The notes under the pieces were generated by a model. That model was not told the origin of the DNA and made no database searches. It was given only the letters and a program-made list of their open reading frames with translations. A stretch of 64,000 nt of DNA from positions 53,122-117,121 of the forward strand of contig JACQWO010000051.1 in assembly GCA_016209225.1 (NCBI GenBank), in the 5' to 3' direction. Each line of letters opens with the position of its first letter. The first letter of the stretch is position 1. Shown one piece after another: positions 43,392 through 53,200 of the stretch. This DNA is from Desulfobacterales bacterium. GTDB taxonomy: Bacteria > Desulfobacterota > UBA8473. Position numbers and translations under genes: made by a program.

Positions 43392-44954
43392 TTAAAACCG
43401 AAATAGAAACTCAATGCCTACCAGATGATGGTTTTTTGTTTCATCTTTTACAAATCCAAGATTCTCTATCCTCTCAAACCCGTACCTTCCCTTAATTTCA
43501 ATCATATCAGTAACGTTATAGGAGAGATCGATCCCAGCCTGGTAATGCTTCTCTGGAGAAGCGTAGCTATTTCCTCTCTTTTCTATATCAAGATCGATTC
43601 CTATTAATAAATTGTTGTCCAAATAACTGGCACCCCTGATAAAGGTATCCTGTGCGTCACTTCCCATATGATGGCCTATTACTGAGTTTTTATAAGTATA
43701 GCCTGTCCGGTAGATATGATGATTATACCATAGGTTAGGGTTGTTGCCAACGTGGTTGTTTGCATATTCAATCCGGAGGGTTGTCCCTTCTTTCAAGAAG
43801 ATATCCTCCAGTAAAATTCCTGCGACATAACCAGTGCCGCTAAAAAGCCCCCCGGCTTCATCTTCTCCTCCAAGCTCTCCATAGATGCTAATAGACCTGG
43901 AGATGGGTACAAGCCTGTCAACATGGGGAATCCTTATAGAGAAATCCAGGGATGCGATTTGGTTGTTATTCTTACTTGGATCGGATTTATTTTCCTGGTT
44001 AGCAAGGAACATCGTTATATAATCGGAAAATCCGGGCATATCTCTCCCTTTTCCACCAAACATAACCACCCTTGAAATACCCATTTCAAACATAGGGAGT
44101 GGCTTAATATTTAATCTAAGCCCTGTAAGATAAGGCTCAGGAATTGTCCTGTTTTCTTCCAGTCTTGTAAGAAACCAGGTTGCCTTGAAGGGGCCCAGGT
44201 ATCTAAAAAACCATGGTAATATAGTTGGCTGAGAATTAGAAATTTTAAGCATGTCAAAGGGCTTGGCATTATTGGTCATAAGCAGAGAACCGTGGTATCC
44301 GGGTCCCCACCAGAGAGAATCTCGTCCTAGCTCAAACTCTATGTTGTCTTTTGTAAGTTTTATGTAGCCTTTTTTCAGATCAAACTCGGTTCTTTTCTCA
44401 TTGTCTAAGTTTTGGTTGTATTCAAATATAGGTTGGTAGTACAGAGATAAACTGTCAGAGAATTTGCTATATCCTGAGAAATCTAAGGAGAGGTTATGGT
44501 TGTCACCATATCGAATCCCATCATTGTTATAAAGAGTGTAGTTTCCATCAAGTAAATTGTATTTTACTCTTAGTTCCTCTAGAGGTTTTATAAATGTATC
44601 AACCATAACACCCTCAATTATACCAAGGCTGATTAACTCGTCCTTTAGTTCCCTTTTAAGCCTTTCTAAAAAATAGAGGGTTAACCTATCCGTTTCATCC
44701 CTAAGCTTTTTTTCTGCCATTAAACGCATTGCCTCACCGGTTAATCTGGCCACTTCTACTCGGGTAAGGGGTTTGGTGTTCATTAAATCACTTTCTATCA
44801 ACCCAACCAAGGTCAGCCTTTCCAATGCGGGGTATATCCAACTGTCCAGATTGACATTTACCGATGTTTCAGAAAGGGACAGAGAGGGGAAGGCAAAGAT
44901 TAAGAAAACAATCAGAGCGGTTTGTAATTTTGATTTAAATAATTTTCTTTTCAT
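43392..44954 (-). CDS. Wzi-family capsule assembly protein
   Basis: 520 residues from ATG 44954 (GAGAGG seven bases upstream; the listed 44984 start is ten codons too early). A signal peptide (LQTALIVFLIFAFPSLSLS) precedes an alpha-helical region and an outer-membrane barrel. The family hallmark is ELGRDSLWWGPGYHGSLL near residue 220, and the chain ends in Phe as outer-membrane proteins do. It likely anchors or assembles the capsule on the cell surface. Confidence 0.85.
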   Translation of the reverse strand: MKRKLFKSKLQTALIVFLIFAFPSLSLSETSVNVNLDSWIYPALERLTLVGLIESDLMNTKPLTRVEVARLTGEAMRLMAEKKLRDETDRLTLYFLERLKRELKDELISLGIIEGVMVDTFIKPLEELRVKYNLLDGNYTLYNNDGIRYGDNHNLSLDFSGYSKFSDSLSLYYQPIFEYNQNLDNEKRTEFDLKKGYIKLTKDNIEFELGRDSLWWGPGYHGSLLMTNNAKPFDMLKISNSQPTILPWFFRYLGPFKATWFLTRLEENRTIPEPYLTGLRLNIKPLPMFEMGISRVVMFGGKGRDMPGFSDYITMFLANQENKSDPSKNNNQIASLDFSIRIPHVDRLVPISRSISIYGELGGEDEAGGLFSGTGYVAGILLEDIFLKEGTTLRIEYANNHVGNNPNLWYNHHIYRTGYTYKNSVIGHHMGSDAQDTFIRGASYLDNNLLIGIDLDIEKRGNSYASPEKHYQAGIDLSYNVTDMIEIKGRYGFERIENLGFVKDETKNHHLVGIEFLFRF

Positions 44955-45007
44955 AAAAATTAGCCTCTCTTTAACTGAATACAAACGGAATAACGTCTAA
45001 GACCGTT

Positions 45008-45589
45008 CTATTCAACCTTGCAAAGAATTTGTCTCCATATTTCTTCTTTTCCTTCTTTGGTAACAGCTGAAAATAGGATAGGATTGTTGTCCTTTAACGG
45101 GAGAGACTTTTTAATGAGTTCAATCTGTTTCTTCAATTTTGCCCTGGACAACTTGTCTATTTTATTTAATACTATTACTCTCGGGACTTGATAAAAATCA
45201 AACCACCCTATAAGTTCAATATCTTCTTGGCATGGTATCCTTCTTACATCAAGGATAAGCAACACCAACTTTATAGTCTTTCCAGTCTTTAAATAGCCTT
45301 CCACTAAAGGTTTCCATCTCTTTCTTAATTTCAATGGAGCCTTGGCATAACCATAACCTGGCAGGTCAACAAATGTGATCCCATTGTTGATATTGAAAAA
45401 ATTGATAGATTGGGTCTTGCCCGGGGTGGAACTGGTCTTGACCAGGTTTTTTCTGTTTATTAAGGCATTTATTAGTGATGACTTTCCGACATTTGATTTG
45501 CCGGCAAAGACCACTTCTGGTAAGGAGTCTTTGGGATAATCAGAGGGCATCCATGCACTCTTCACAAACTCTGCAGAGGTTATTTTCAT
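45008..45589 (-). CDS. engB: Ribosome biogenesis GTPase (YihA/YsxC/EngB)
   Basis: 193 residues from ATG 45589, since homologues begin near MKITSAEFVKSA; the ORF-track extension covers pseudogene DNA. P-loop AGKSNVGKSSLINAL, switch region TPGKTQSINFF, DLPGYGYAK (G3) and NKIDKLS (G4) are all present. It assists large-subunit assembly. The start follows the aminotransferase remnant by a few bases, so it was likely the second gene of an old operon. Confidence 0.95.
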   Translation of the reverse strand: MKITSAEFVKSAWMPSDYPKDSLPEVVFAGKSNVGKSSLINALINRKNLVKTSSTPGKTQSINFFNINNGITFVDLPGYGYAKAPLKLRKRWKPLVEGYLKTGKTIKLVLLILDVRRIPCQEDIELIGWFDFYQVPRVIVLNKIDKLSRAKLKKQIELIKKSLPLKDNNPILFSAVTKEGKEEIWRQILCKVE

Positions 45590-45594
45590 AATGC

Positions 45595-45830
45595 TCAGAC
45601 CTTCAAATAATCTGTTATCCTGTCCATAGCTTCGCTTATGTTTTCTAATGAATTGGCATAGGAGAAGCGGCTTTAATGGCTGCCTCCTTAACACATGCAG
45701 GGGTATCAAAATCTGGCTCCCCTACTTCAAGATGGATGATGTTTTCTCCTTTTCTCTCCATCTCTACTCCCTTCTCCATTACATCCATCACTATAAAAGG
45801 GGGTATATGTATTGCTTTTTTTGATATCAT
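45595..45830 (-). pseudogene. Class I/II aminotransferase with internal deletion
   Basis: The N-terminus (ISKKAIHIPPFIVMDVMEKG, IIHLEVGEPDFDTPACVKEA) is typical of PLP aminotransferases. After about 60 codons it jumps, one frame over, to the family C-terminus (RFSYANSLENISEAMDRI) ending at 45595. The PLP-lysine region, about 300 codons, is gone. The deletion joint lies near 45664-45673. Confidence 0.85.
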
Positions 45831-45966
45831 TGCGTATAGATTGAAACCTTTCAAAAACTGAGAGCCTTGAAAAGGTACCCCTGAGAACGAATTGAAAATT
45901 AACTTCTTATCGAAGAGATGTCAAGGTATTTTTGTTTACCACCTGTTTCATTTATGGTATATATCA

Positions 45967-46042
45967 GGAGTCAGAAGTCAGTAGTCAGTAGTGAGTAGTC
46001 AGAATGTAAATGATTTTCTTCTGACTTCTGACTTCTGACCCC
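45967..46042. repeat. GTCAGAA heptamer inverted repeat between engB operon and mnmG
   Basis: The left arm is GTCAGAA-GTCAGTA-GTCAGTA-GTGAGTA-GTCAGAA, and the right arm is the reverse complement (TTCTGAC three times). They can fold into a stem of about 25 pairs with a 14-base loop. It sits in the divergent region upstream of mnmG. Confidence 0.9.
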
Positions 46043-46083
46043 TATTTTATTGAGCCTGTTTGAGAATTCTGTCGGAGATTATA

Positions 46084-47961
46084 TTGCCAACCTACCCAAA
46101 GGAATATGACGTTATTGTAATTGGTGGGGGACACGCTGGTTGTGAAGCTGCCCTGGCTGCTTCCCGAATGGGGTGTAAAACCCTGATTACGACTATCAAT
46201 CTCGATACTATTGCTCTGATGTCCTGCAACCCGGCCATCGGTGGACTGGCAAAAGGACAATTGGTTAAGGAAACCGATGCTCTGGGTGGAGAGATGGCGA
46301 AGAATATAGATGCGACTGGCATACAATTCCGAGTTTTAAATACAAGGAAAGGCCCTGCCGTACAGTCATCTCGAGCCCAGGCTGATAGGCAGGCCTATCG
46401 TTTACGCATGAAGGCGGTTTTAGAGAATCAGGACAATCTGGATATCAAGCAGACACTTGTAGATAGAGTATTGGTAAAGGACAATACTGCTTATGGCGTT
46501 AAGACGAATATTGACGAATATTTTATTGGGAAAACAGTTGTTATTACTACAGGTACATTCCTGAACGGACTAATTCACATAGGTCTTGAAAGCTTCCCAT
46601 CTGGAAGGATGGGTGACCCGCCTTCCATAAGCCTCTCTCACAGTTTGAGAGAGTTAGGATTTCAAATGGGAAGGTTAAAGACCGGGACTACCCCTCGACT
46701 CAATGGGAAGACAATTGATTTTAGAAGACTAAAACAACAGGAAGGAGATAATCCCCCCCTCCCTTTTTCCTTTTCAACAAAAGAGATAAAACAGCCCCAG
46801 GTTCCGTGTTACATTACCTATACTAATCCAAGAACCCATGAGATAATAAAAAGCGGTTTAGATCGTTCTCCTCTGTATATGGGGCTTATAAAAGGTGTTG
46901 GTGTAAGGTACTGTCCCTCTATTGAAGATAAGATTATTCGGTTTTCTGAAAAGCCCAGGCATCAGATATTCTTAGAGCCGGATGGACTTCATACGGTGGA
47001 AATATATCCTAATGGTCTCTCTACAAGCCTGCCTTTAGACATACAATTGAAGATTTTGAGGAGCATAGATGGGTTGGAACGGGTAGAGATAATGAGGCCG
47101 GGATATGCTATTGAATATGACTATTTAAATCCTACCCAATTGAAGCCAACCCTGGAGACGAAACTGATTGGTAATCTTTACTGTGCCGGTCAGATCAATG
47201 GCACTACCGGTTATGAAGAGGCTGCTGCCCAGGGTATTGTTGCCGGGATCAATGCCGCCCTGAAGGTACAAGATAAAGAGTCTTTTGTCCTGGATAGGTC
47301 TGAGGCCTATATCGGGGTTCTGATAGACGACCTGGTTACCAAAGGAACCGATGAGCCCTATCGAATGTTTACATCAAGAGCAGAGTATCGGTTATTGCTG
47401 AGGGAAGACAATGCAGATCTGAGGTTACGAGAGAGGGGATACCTTCTTGGGTTAATAAGCAATGAGGAGTATAGCAGGTTTAAGGCAAAGGTTAAGGCTA
47501 TTGAAGATGAGATAGCCCGACTCAAGGCTAAAAAGATCAAACCAAATAAGACTACAAATGAGAAACTCCTCGGGCTGGGAAGTAGTCCTTTGGACAATGT
47601 GGTTACACTAGAAGAGCTTCTGAGGAGACCGGAGATATCGTATAACGATCTGAAATTATTTGATGATTCAACCAATCGTGAGTTATCCCCTGACGAAGCC
47701 CTTCAGGTTGAGATTCAGATCAAATACAGGGGTTATATAGATAGACAGGGTGAAGAGATACAGAGATTCAGGAAGATGGAAAGGCTGAAGATACACCATG
47801 ACCTTGACTTTCGTGATATTCCAGGGTTGTCCAACGAAGTCAGAGAAAAATTGCTTAACATAAGACCCCTTTCCTTGGGACAGGCGTCCCGCATCTCTGG
47901 GGTTACCCCTGCTGCTATTTCTATACTTACAGTATACATGAAGAAGTTGGGGTATATATGA
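46084..47961 (+). CDS. mnmG: tRNA uridine-5-carboxymethylaminomethyl modification enzyme MnmG
   Basis: 625 residues from TTG 46084, chosen for the CGGAG six bases upstream and because [20 protein letters not shown] then sits near the N-terminus, as in MnmG (E. coli about 629). FAD-binding motif GGGHAG, the [15 protein letters not shown] and TEYGEEAA-like ([16 protein letters not shown]) signatures are present. With MnmE it modifies U34 of certain tRNAs. It starts the plus-strand part of the window. Confidence 0.95.
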   Translation: MPTYPKEYDVIVIGGGHAGCEAALAASRMGCKTLITTINLDTIALMSCNPAIGGLAKGQLVKETDALGGEMAKNIDATGIQFRVLNTRKGPAVQSSRAQADRQAYRLRMKAVLENQDNLDIKQTLVDRVLVKDNTAYGVKTNIDEYFIGKTVVITTGTFLNGLIHIGLESFPSGRMGDPPSISLSHSLRELGFQMGRLKTGTTPRLNGKTIDFRRLKQQEGDNPPLPFSFSTKEIKQPQVPCYITYTNPRTHEIIKSGLDRSPLYMGLIKGVGVRYCPSIEDKIIRFSEKPRHQIFLEPDGLHTVEIYPNGLSTSLPLDIQLKILRSIDGLERVEIMRPGYAIEYDYLNPTQLKPTLETKLIGNLYCAGQINGTTGYEEAAAQGIVAGINAALKVQDKESFVLDRSEAYIGVLIDDLVTKGTDEPYRMFTSRAEYRLLLREDNADLRLRERGYLLGLISNEEYSRFKAKVKAIEDEIARLKAKKIKPNKTTNEKLLGLGSSPLDNVVTLEELLRRPEISYNDLKLFDDSTNRELSPDEALQVEIQIKYRGYIDRQGEEIQRFRKMERLKIHHDLDFRDIPGLSNEVREKLLNIRPLSLGQASRISGVTPAAISILTVYMKKLGYI

Positions 47962-48069
47962 AATACGGCTTGGTTCCCTGGAATTGTTATTTAAAAGTAT
48001 TACAAGGATAAATAATAATTGCAAATATGAACGAGATAGACAAAGCAGCAGTGTTATGGAGGTGAGGAA

Positions 48070-48276
48070 ATGAGACAGATAATCATTTATCTTGGCGAGG
48101 ATGGTTACTGGGTAGCTGAATGTCCGAGCCTTCCTGGCTGTGTTAGTCAAGGAAAGACAAAGGAAGAGGCTATAATCAACATCAAGGAGGCAATTCAAGG
48201 GTATATCAAGGCATTAGAAGAAGATGGTCTTCCTGTTCCTGAAGAACATTTTGATGCTTTGCTGGTGGCTGTATGA
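48070..48276 (+). CDS. hicB: HicB-family antitoxin
   Basis: 68 residues: GEDGYWVAECPSLPGCVSQG is the partial RNase H-like HicB fold and KTKEEAIINIKEAI continues it. No DNA-binding domain is attached. GAGGTGAGG gives a good ribosome site. It comes before the toxin gene (order B-A) and overlaps it by 4 bases. Confidence 0.85.
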   Translation: MRQIIIYLGEDGYWVAECPSLPGCVSQGKTKEEAIINIKEAIQGYIKALEEDGLPVPEEHFDALLVAV

Positions 48277-48494
48277 GTAAATTGCCACGAATATCCGGAC
48301 GGGAGTGTGTTAGGACATTGGGAAAAACCGGTTTTTATTTCAAACGACAGGAAGAAAGCCACATAGTTTTGCGGAGAAATAATCCCTTTGCACAGGTAAT
48401 TGTCCCTGACCACAAAGAATTGGACAGAGGCACTTTGAGAGCAATCATCAGACAGTCAGGACTTAGTGTAGATGGGTTTATAAAATTATTGTAA
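48273..48494 (+). CDS. hicA: HicA-family mRNA interferase toxin
   Basis: 73 residues with RISGRECVRTLGKTGFYFKRQ and the catalytic His in ESHIVLRR, followed by VIVPDHKELDRGTLRAI, the double-stranded RNA-binding-like HicA fold. It cleaves mRNA until held by HicB. It lies just upstream of the type III R-M operon and may protect that block from loss; this is inferred. Confidence 0.9.
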   Translation: MSKLPRISGRECVRTLGKTGFYFKRQEESHIVLRRNNPFAQVIVPDHKELDRGTLRAIIRQSGLSVDGFIKLL

Positions 48495-48560
48495 CATCAT
48501 AGAGATATAAATTAGAATGGGTATTTATTAAAGTATGAGAAAAAATTCGCCCGTTTGAGC

Positions 48561-48604
48561 ATCCGCACATTCCCGTATCAGGTACGGGACTGGCGTGTGT
48601 GGAT
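48561..48604 (+). promoter_or_regulatory. Structured leader before mod
   Basis: ATCCGCACA pairs with TGTGTGGAT (one G-U), enclosing a second hairpin CCCGTA-TCAGG-TACGGG. The structure ends 18 bases before the mod ATG and could affect its expression. Confidence 0.5.
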
Positions 48605-48621
48605 AAAAGGAAAGCAGGAAA

Positions 48622-50499
48622 ATGGATGGAAAATCTTTGGATATAACCGAAGAAAAGCTAAACAAACTTAAAGAAATTATCCCCGAAGCTTTCACAGAAA
48701 ATAAAATCGACTGGGAAAAACTGAAAGCCGCTCTGGGCGATGATATTGAATTCAAAAATGAACGGTATGTGTTGAACTGGGCAGGAAAATCCGACGCATT
48801 CAGGTCACTGCAATCCCCTTCCACAGCCACCCTTATTCCGTGCAGAGAAGAATCCGTCAATTTCGATAAAACGGAAAACATCTTTATTGAAGGCGAAAAC
48901 CTTGAAGTCTTAAAGGTGTTACAGAAGTCCTACTTTGGAAAAATCAAGATGATCTACATCGACCCGCCGTATAATACCGGCAATGACAATTTTATCTACC
49001 CCGATAAATTTGCCGAATCCAGGGAAGAGTATTTAAACAGAATCGGCGACAAGGACGAAACCGGGTTCATGACCCGTGAGGGTCTCTTCAGAAAGAACAG
49101 CAAAGACAGCGGCCATTATCACAGCAACTGGCTTTCCATGATGTATCCACGGTTGTTTCTGGCAAGGAATCTATTGCGGGATGACGGGGTGATTTTTGTA
49201 AGCATTGATGATAACGAGGTGCATAATTTAAGGCTTTTGATGAATGAGGTGTTTGGGGAGGAGAATTTTGTAGACACAATTTGTTGGAAGAAAAAATACG
49301 GTGGTGGAGCAAAAGAAAAATATTTAGTTTCTGTTCATGAATACATAGTAGTATATGCTAAAACCAAGATTGACTTACCAGAAATAATGATTGAATTTGA
49401 AGAGGAAAAAGCAAGACGTTTTTATAAATATAAAGATGAAAAGTTTGAAACACTTGGTTATTACAGGACACACCCTTTAGAAGCAGTAAAGAGCTTTGAT
49501 ATAAGAGAAAATTTGAGATTCCCTGTAGTCGCTCCAGATGGTACAGAAGTATATCCTAAGAGACAATGGAGGTGGAGTAAACAGAGATTTGAAGAAGCTT
49601 TGCTGAAAGATGAAGTAATTTTTAGTAAAAATAAAGATGGTGAATGGGTACTTTCTTCGAAACAATATCTTAATGAGGAAAATGGGGAGCAACGCAAGAC
49701 TAAAGCTCAATCATTAATAGATGATATTTTTACTCAAGAAGGAACAAAAGAAGTAGTCGATACTTTTGGAGATGCTAAAATATTTCCTTTTCCTAAACCG
49801 AATAGGCTTGTTAAAAAACTTATTGAAATTGGTGGACTTTATAATAACGACATCATCCTCGACTTCTTCGCAGGCTCCTCAACCGCCGCCCACGCTGTCT
49901 TAGCCCTTAATAAAGAAGATAACGGCAACCGCAAATTCATCTGCGTCCAACTCCCTGAAAAATGCGATGAAAACTCGGAGGCTTATAAAGCGGGTTATAA
50001 AACCATTGCGGAAATTGGAAAAGAGCGTATCCGCCGGGTAATCAAGAAAATCAAAGAAGAACAGGAAAGTCAGCTTGATTTGTACGGCAACGCGGAAAAA
50101 CAGGACTTGGGCTTTAAGGTCTTTAAGCTTCGGGAGTCCAACTTCAAAATCTGGCGCTCAAAAATAGATACCGAAGAAGAGCTTGTCGAGCAGTTGCAGC
50201 AACATCTTGAGCCTCTGGATGAGCACGCAAAAACAGAAGATGTTCTCTATGAATTCCTTCTGAAATCCGGTGTCCCCCTTACTGCAAGGATTGAAAAAAA
50301 GAACGGCTATCTACTCGTGAATGATAACGAAATAGCTTTGATGCTGGAAAAGGCGGACGATAAAATTGTCAAAAAAGTTATTGCAGAGAAACCCAATAAA
50401 GTAATAACCCTCGACAGGCTTTTTAAAAACAACGACCAATTAAAAACCAATACCGCATTGCAGATGAAGGATGCGGGGATTGAATTTAAGGCGGTGTGA
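48622..50499 (+). CDS. mod: Type III restriction-modification DNA methyltransferase (Mod)
   Basis: 625 residues. The beta-class adenine methyltransferase motifs are IYIDPPYNTGNDNF (motif IV, near 111-124) and DFFAGSSTAAHAV (motif I, near 414-426). The DNA-recognising region between them (about residues 215-405) is more AT-rich than the rest, as expected for an exchangeable recognition domain. Mod protects the host by methylating one strand at an asymmetric site, and recognises DNA for Res. GGAAAGCAGGAAA precedes the start. Confidence 0.95.
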   Translation: MDGKSLDITEEKLNKLKEIIPEAFTENKIDWEKLKAALGDDIEFKNERYVLNWAGKSDAFRSLQSPSTATLIPCREESVNFDKTENIFIEGENLEVLKVLQKSYFGKIKMIYIDPPYNTGNDNFIYPDKFAESREEYLNRIGDKDETGFMTREGLFRKNSKDSGHYHSNWLSMMYPRLFLARNLLRDDGVIFVSIDDNEVHNLRLLMNEVFGEENFVDTICWKKKYGGGAKEKYLVSVHEYIVVYAKTKIDLPEIMIEFEEEKARRFYKYKDEKFETLGYYRTHPLEAVKSFDIRENLRFPVVAPDGTEVYPKRQWRWSKQRFEEALLKDEVIFSKNKDGEWVLSSKQYLNEENGEQRKTKAQSLIDDIFTQEGTKEVVDTFGDAKIFPFPKPNRLVKKLIEIGGLYNNDIILDFFAGSSTAAHAVLALNKEDNGNRKFICVQLPEKCDENSEAYKAGYKTIAEIGKERIRRVIKKIKEEQESQLDLYGNAEKQDLGFKVFKLRESNFKIWRSKIDTEEELVEQLQQHLEPLDEHAKTEDVLYEFLLKSGVPLTARIEKKNGYLLVNDNEIALMLEKADDKIVKKVIAEKPNKVITLDRLFKNNDQLKTNTALQMKDAGIEFKAV

Positions 50500-50599
50500 G
50501 CTGTGAGTACTCTCATACCATTTTGCCGGTGTCGGCAAAATGGTTGATATGGGAAAAGGTGGGAGTAGGGAAGTACCTGACTGTTATAAGGCGGTGTGA
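50487..50599. repeat. 13-bp direct repeat flanking a 100-bp insert with hairpin
   Basis: TAAGGCGGTGTGA occurs at 50487-50499 (ending mod) and again at 50587-50599, just before trlF. The insert contains ACCATTTTGCCGGTGTCGGC, a perfect 12-bp stem with CGGCAAAATGGT. Deleting one copy and the insert leaves the mod stop 3 bases before the trlF ATG. Confidence 0.85.
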
Positions 50600-50602
50600 A
50601 TT

Positions 50603-53200
50603 ATGGATAATGAAAATAGCATTTTTAAAAATGGCTCTGTCTGGCTTAAGGCTGATTTTCACCTTCATACAAAGGCGGATAAAGAATTCAAGTATGATGG
50701 TGATGAGAATTATTTTGTAAGGGATTACGTTGAACAACTAAAAAAAGTTGACATAGGAACTGGCATAATCACAAATCACAACAAGTTTGATAAAGATGAA
50801 TTTGTTGAATTGAAGAGAAATGCCTTGAAGCATAATATTTGGCTGGTTCCAGGAGTAGAATTCTCATTAAAGGAAGGGTTTCATATATTGATAGCTTTTG
50901 AAGAGAAATGGTATCAAGGCCATGAAAGCAATATTCAAAGCTTCATATCAAAAGCTTTTTATGGAATAAGTAATTACGATTCCCCGCCATATCCGAACTC
51001 AAATTCTACATTGAAGGACACTGTTGAAGCCTTAGACAAGATTGGATACGATTACTTTATCGCCTTGGCACATCCCGATGCGGATAATGGACTTTTTAAG
51101 GTATTAACCGGGCGCACGCTTGAAGCTTTTATAAAAGAAGATTCTTTCAAAAAGATAATAGCAATTCAAAAAAGCGGAAACAAAGATAATTATGAACACA
51201 TTTGTAACTTAACAAATAGGCGAATTGCGTGTGTCGAGGGTACAGACAATGCTGAAGAGGGAATTAATTCGATTGGCAAAGGAAGGATTACTTATATAAA
51301 ATTAGGTGATTTTAATTTTGAAGCTCTGAAATATGCCCTCATTGATAATGATAACCGTATTAGACCAAAAGAAAAACCTGAAATAAGCAATGCCTTTATT
51401 AAGTCTATCTCGTTTGAAGGCGGTCTGCTTAACGGGAAAGAAATTCATTTTTCACCGGAACTTAATAATTTTATAGGCATCAGGGGAAGCGGGAAATCTT
51501 CAATTATTGAAATACTGCGCTATACACTTGGAATAACACTAGGTCGGCAAGCAAGTGACAGGGAGTATAAAAACGACCTTATAGAATATGTCCTTAAAAG
51601 CGGAGGCAAAGTCATCACTACTGTTGTAAATGAGCATAAAAAAGAATGTCGGATTGAAAAAATATACGGACAGAAAGAAGATATTTTTGAAAACGGCGCG
51701 CGAATTGACGCGCCAAATATAGATACAGTATTTAAAATCCCCGTTTACTTTGGGCAGAAAGATTTATCAAATAAACACATTGATTTTGAAGCAGACCTTG
51801 TTAAGAAACTTATTGGGAACAAACTTGAAAACATCAAATCAAAAATATCACGGAAGATTGTGGAAATTGAAGACATAATAAGCGTTTCAAAAAAATTGGA
51901 CAATCTCGATGAATTAAAAAAAGAGATAGCAGAGAATGTTAACAAAGCGACATACCAACTTAAATTATACAAAGACAAAGGCGTGGAAGACAAGCTGCGA
52001 CAACAGAGTAGATTTGATTCCGATGTAAGACGCTTTAACGAGTCATTAAATGAAGTATCAAAACTTAAAGACGAGCTTGAAGCCATTATAAACAATTTTC
52101 TGCCTTTTTTTAACCAGACAACATTTAAATCCGAAGAAAATGAAGACGTTTTTCTGGAAGCTGAAAACATATTCAAACAACTCGCAATAGAATTTAATAA
52201 ATTAAGCGATATAAAAACCGAAACAGAAAAACATGAAGCCGCGTTTAAAGAACTTTATAAAAAATTACAGGAAAAAAAGGAAAGTCTTAAAGAGGAATTC
52301 GCGAAAATAAAAAGGGAAATTGCCCTTCCTAATCTTAACCCCGATGAATTCCTTAAACTGAATCGGCAGATTGAAACCTCCAAATTGAAGCTGGTTGAAA
52401 TCGAAAAATTAGAAAAGAAGAAAATTGAATATCAAACGTCATTAAACAATAAAGTTTCAGAGCTAAATAACGTATGGCATGAAGAGTATAAAATTCTTGA
52501 AAAAGAGGTAGACAGGATAAATAAATATGAAAATTCTCTTTCAATTTCCGTTGAATATAAAGGCCGAAAAGATAATTTCGATGCAAAACTCAGGGAAATA
52601 TTTAAGGGTACGGGAATAAGGGGGGCGACTTACGATAGTATTACATCACAATATAAAGATTTTATTGAAATATACAGGGATATTGAAAATTTAAATTCCA
52701 CATTGAATATCAGCGAAAACCTGTTAGCCGAGTTTAAAAAACGATTTTACGAAAATCTTTTCAATTTATTGACATTCCGTGTTGAAGACAAATTTACTAT
52801 AAAATATAATGACAAACCTCTGAAAGACCATTCTCTCGGGCAGCGGGCTACAGCCTTGATACTATTTCTTCTTGCGCAAAAAGAGACTGATGTTTTAATT
52901 ATAGATCAGCCTGAAGATGACCTTGATAACCAGACGATTTACGAAGATGTAATTAAAGCGATTAAAGATTTAAAAGGCAGAATGCAGTTTATATTTGCCA
53001 CACATAATGCCAATATTCCGGTACTGGGTGACAGTGAAAAAATAATTACCTGTAGATATTCGGAATCAAAAATAGAGATTCATGGAGGCACAATAGACAG
53101 CCATGACACACAGAAACAGATGGTAACTATCATGGAGGGTGGGGAAGAAGCCTTTAATAGAAGAAAAAATATTTACGAATTATGGAGTCTAAAAAAATGA
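50603..53200 (+). CDS. TrlF-like PHP-domain plus SMC/ABC-type ATPase
   Basis: 865 residues. The N-terminal PHP phosphoesterase (about 15-260) keeps its metal-binding residues: ADFHLHT, IITNHNKFD, GVEFSLKEGFH, ALAHPDAD and EGTDNAEE. An ABC-type ATPase split by a long coiled coil (about 400-690) follows: Walker A GIRGSGKSS near 292, signature HSLGQR, Walker B LIIDQPEDDLDN near 765. This is the TrlF-like layout. It sits inside the type III R-M operon and its stop overlaps the next start. It probably acts as an ATP-driven nucleic-acid sensor or effector; target unknown. Confidence 0.8.
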   Translation: MDNENSIFKNGSVWLKADFHLHTKADKEFKYDGDENYFVRDYVEQLKKVDIGTGIITNHNKFDKDEFVELKRNALKHNIWLVPGVEFSLKEGFHILIAFEEKWYQGHESNIQSFISKAFYGISNYDSPPYPNSNSTLKDTVEALDKIGYDYFIALAHPDADNGLFKVLTGRTLEAFIKEDSFKKIIAIQKSGNKDNYEHICNLTNRRIACVEGTDNAEEGINSIGKGRITYIKLGDFNFEALKYALIDNDNRIRPKEKPEISNAFIKSISFEGGLLNGKEIHFSPELNNFIGIRGSGKSSIIEILRYTLGITLGRQASDREYKNDLIEYVLKSGGKVITTVVNEHKKECRIEKIYGQKEDIFENGARIDAPNIDTVFKIPVYFGQKDLSNKHIDFEADLVKKLIGNKLENIKSKISRKIVEIEDIISVSKKLDNLDELKKEIAENVNKATYQLKLYKDKGVEDKLRQQSRFDSDVRRFNESLNEVSKLKDELEAIINNFLPFFNQTTFKSEENEDVFLEAENIFKQLAIEFNKLSDIKTETEKHEAAFKELYKKLQEKKESLKEEFAKIKREIALPNLNPDEFLKLNRQIETSKLKLVEIEKLEKKKIEYQTSLNNKVSELNNVWHEEYKILEKEVDRINKYENSLSISVEYKGRKDNFDAKLREIFKGTGIRGATYDSITSQYKDFIEIYRDIENLNSTLNISENLLAEFKKRFYENLFNLLTFRVEDKFTIKYNDKPLKDHSLGQRATALILFLLAQKETDVLIIDQPEDDLDNQTIYEDVIKAIKDLKGRMQFIFATHNANIPVLGDSEKIITCRYSESKIEIHGGTIDSHDTQKQMVTIMEGGEEAFNRRKNIYELWSLKK

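Noticed and set aside
45590-45709. N-terminal extension of EngB in the ORF track
   Set aside because: Comes from the deleted aminotransferase gene; the family starts at ATG 45589.
47683-48198. Minus-strand ORF of 171 aa across the mnmG end and hicB
   Set aside because: Overlaps two well-supported plus-strand genes and shows no motifs.
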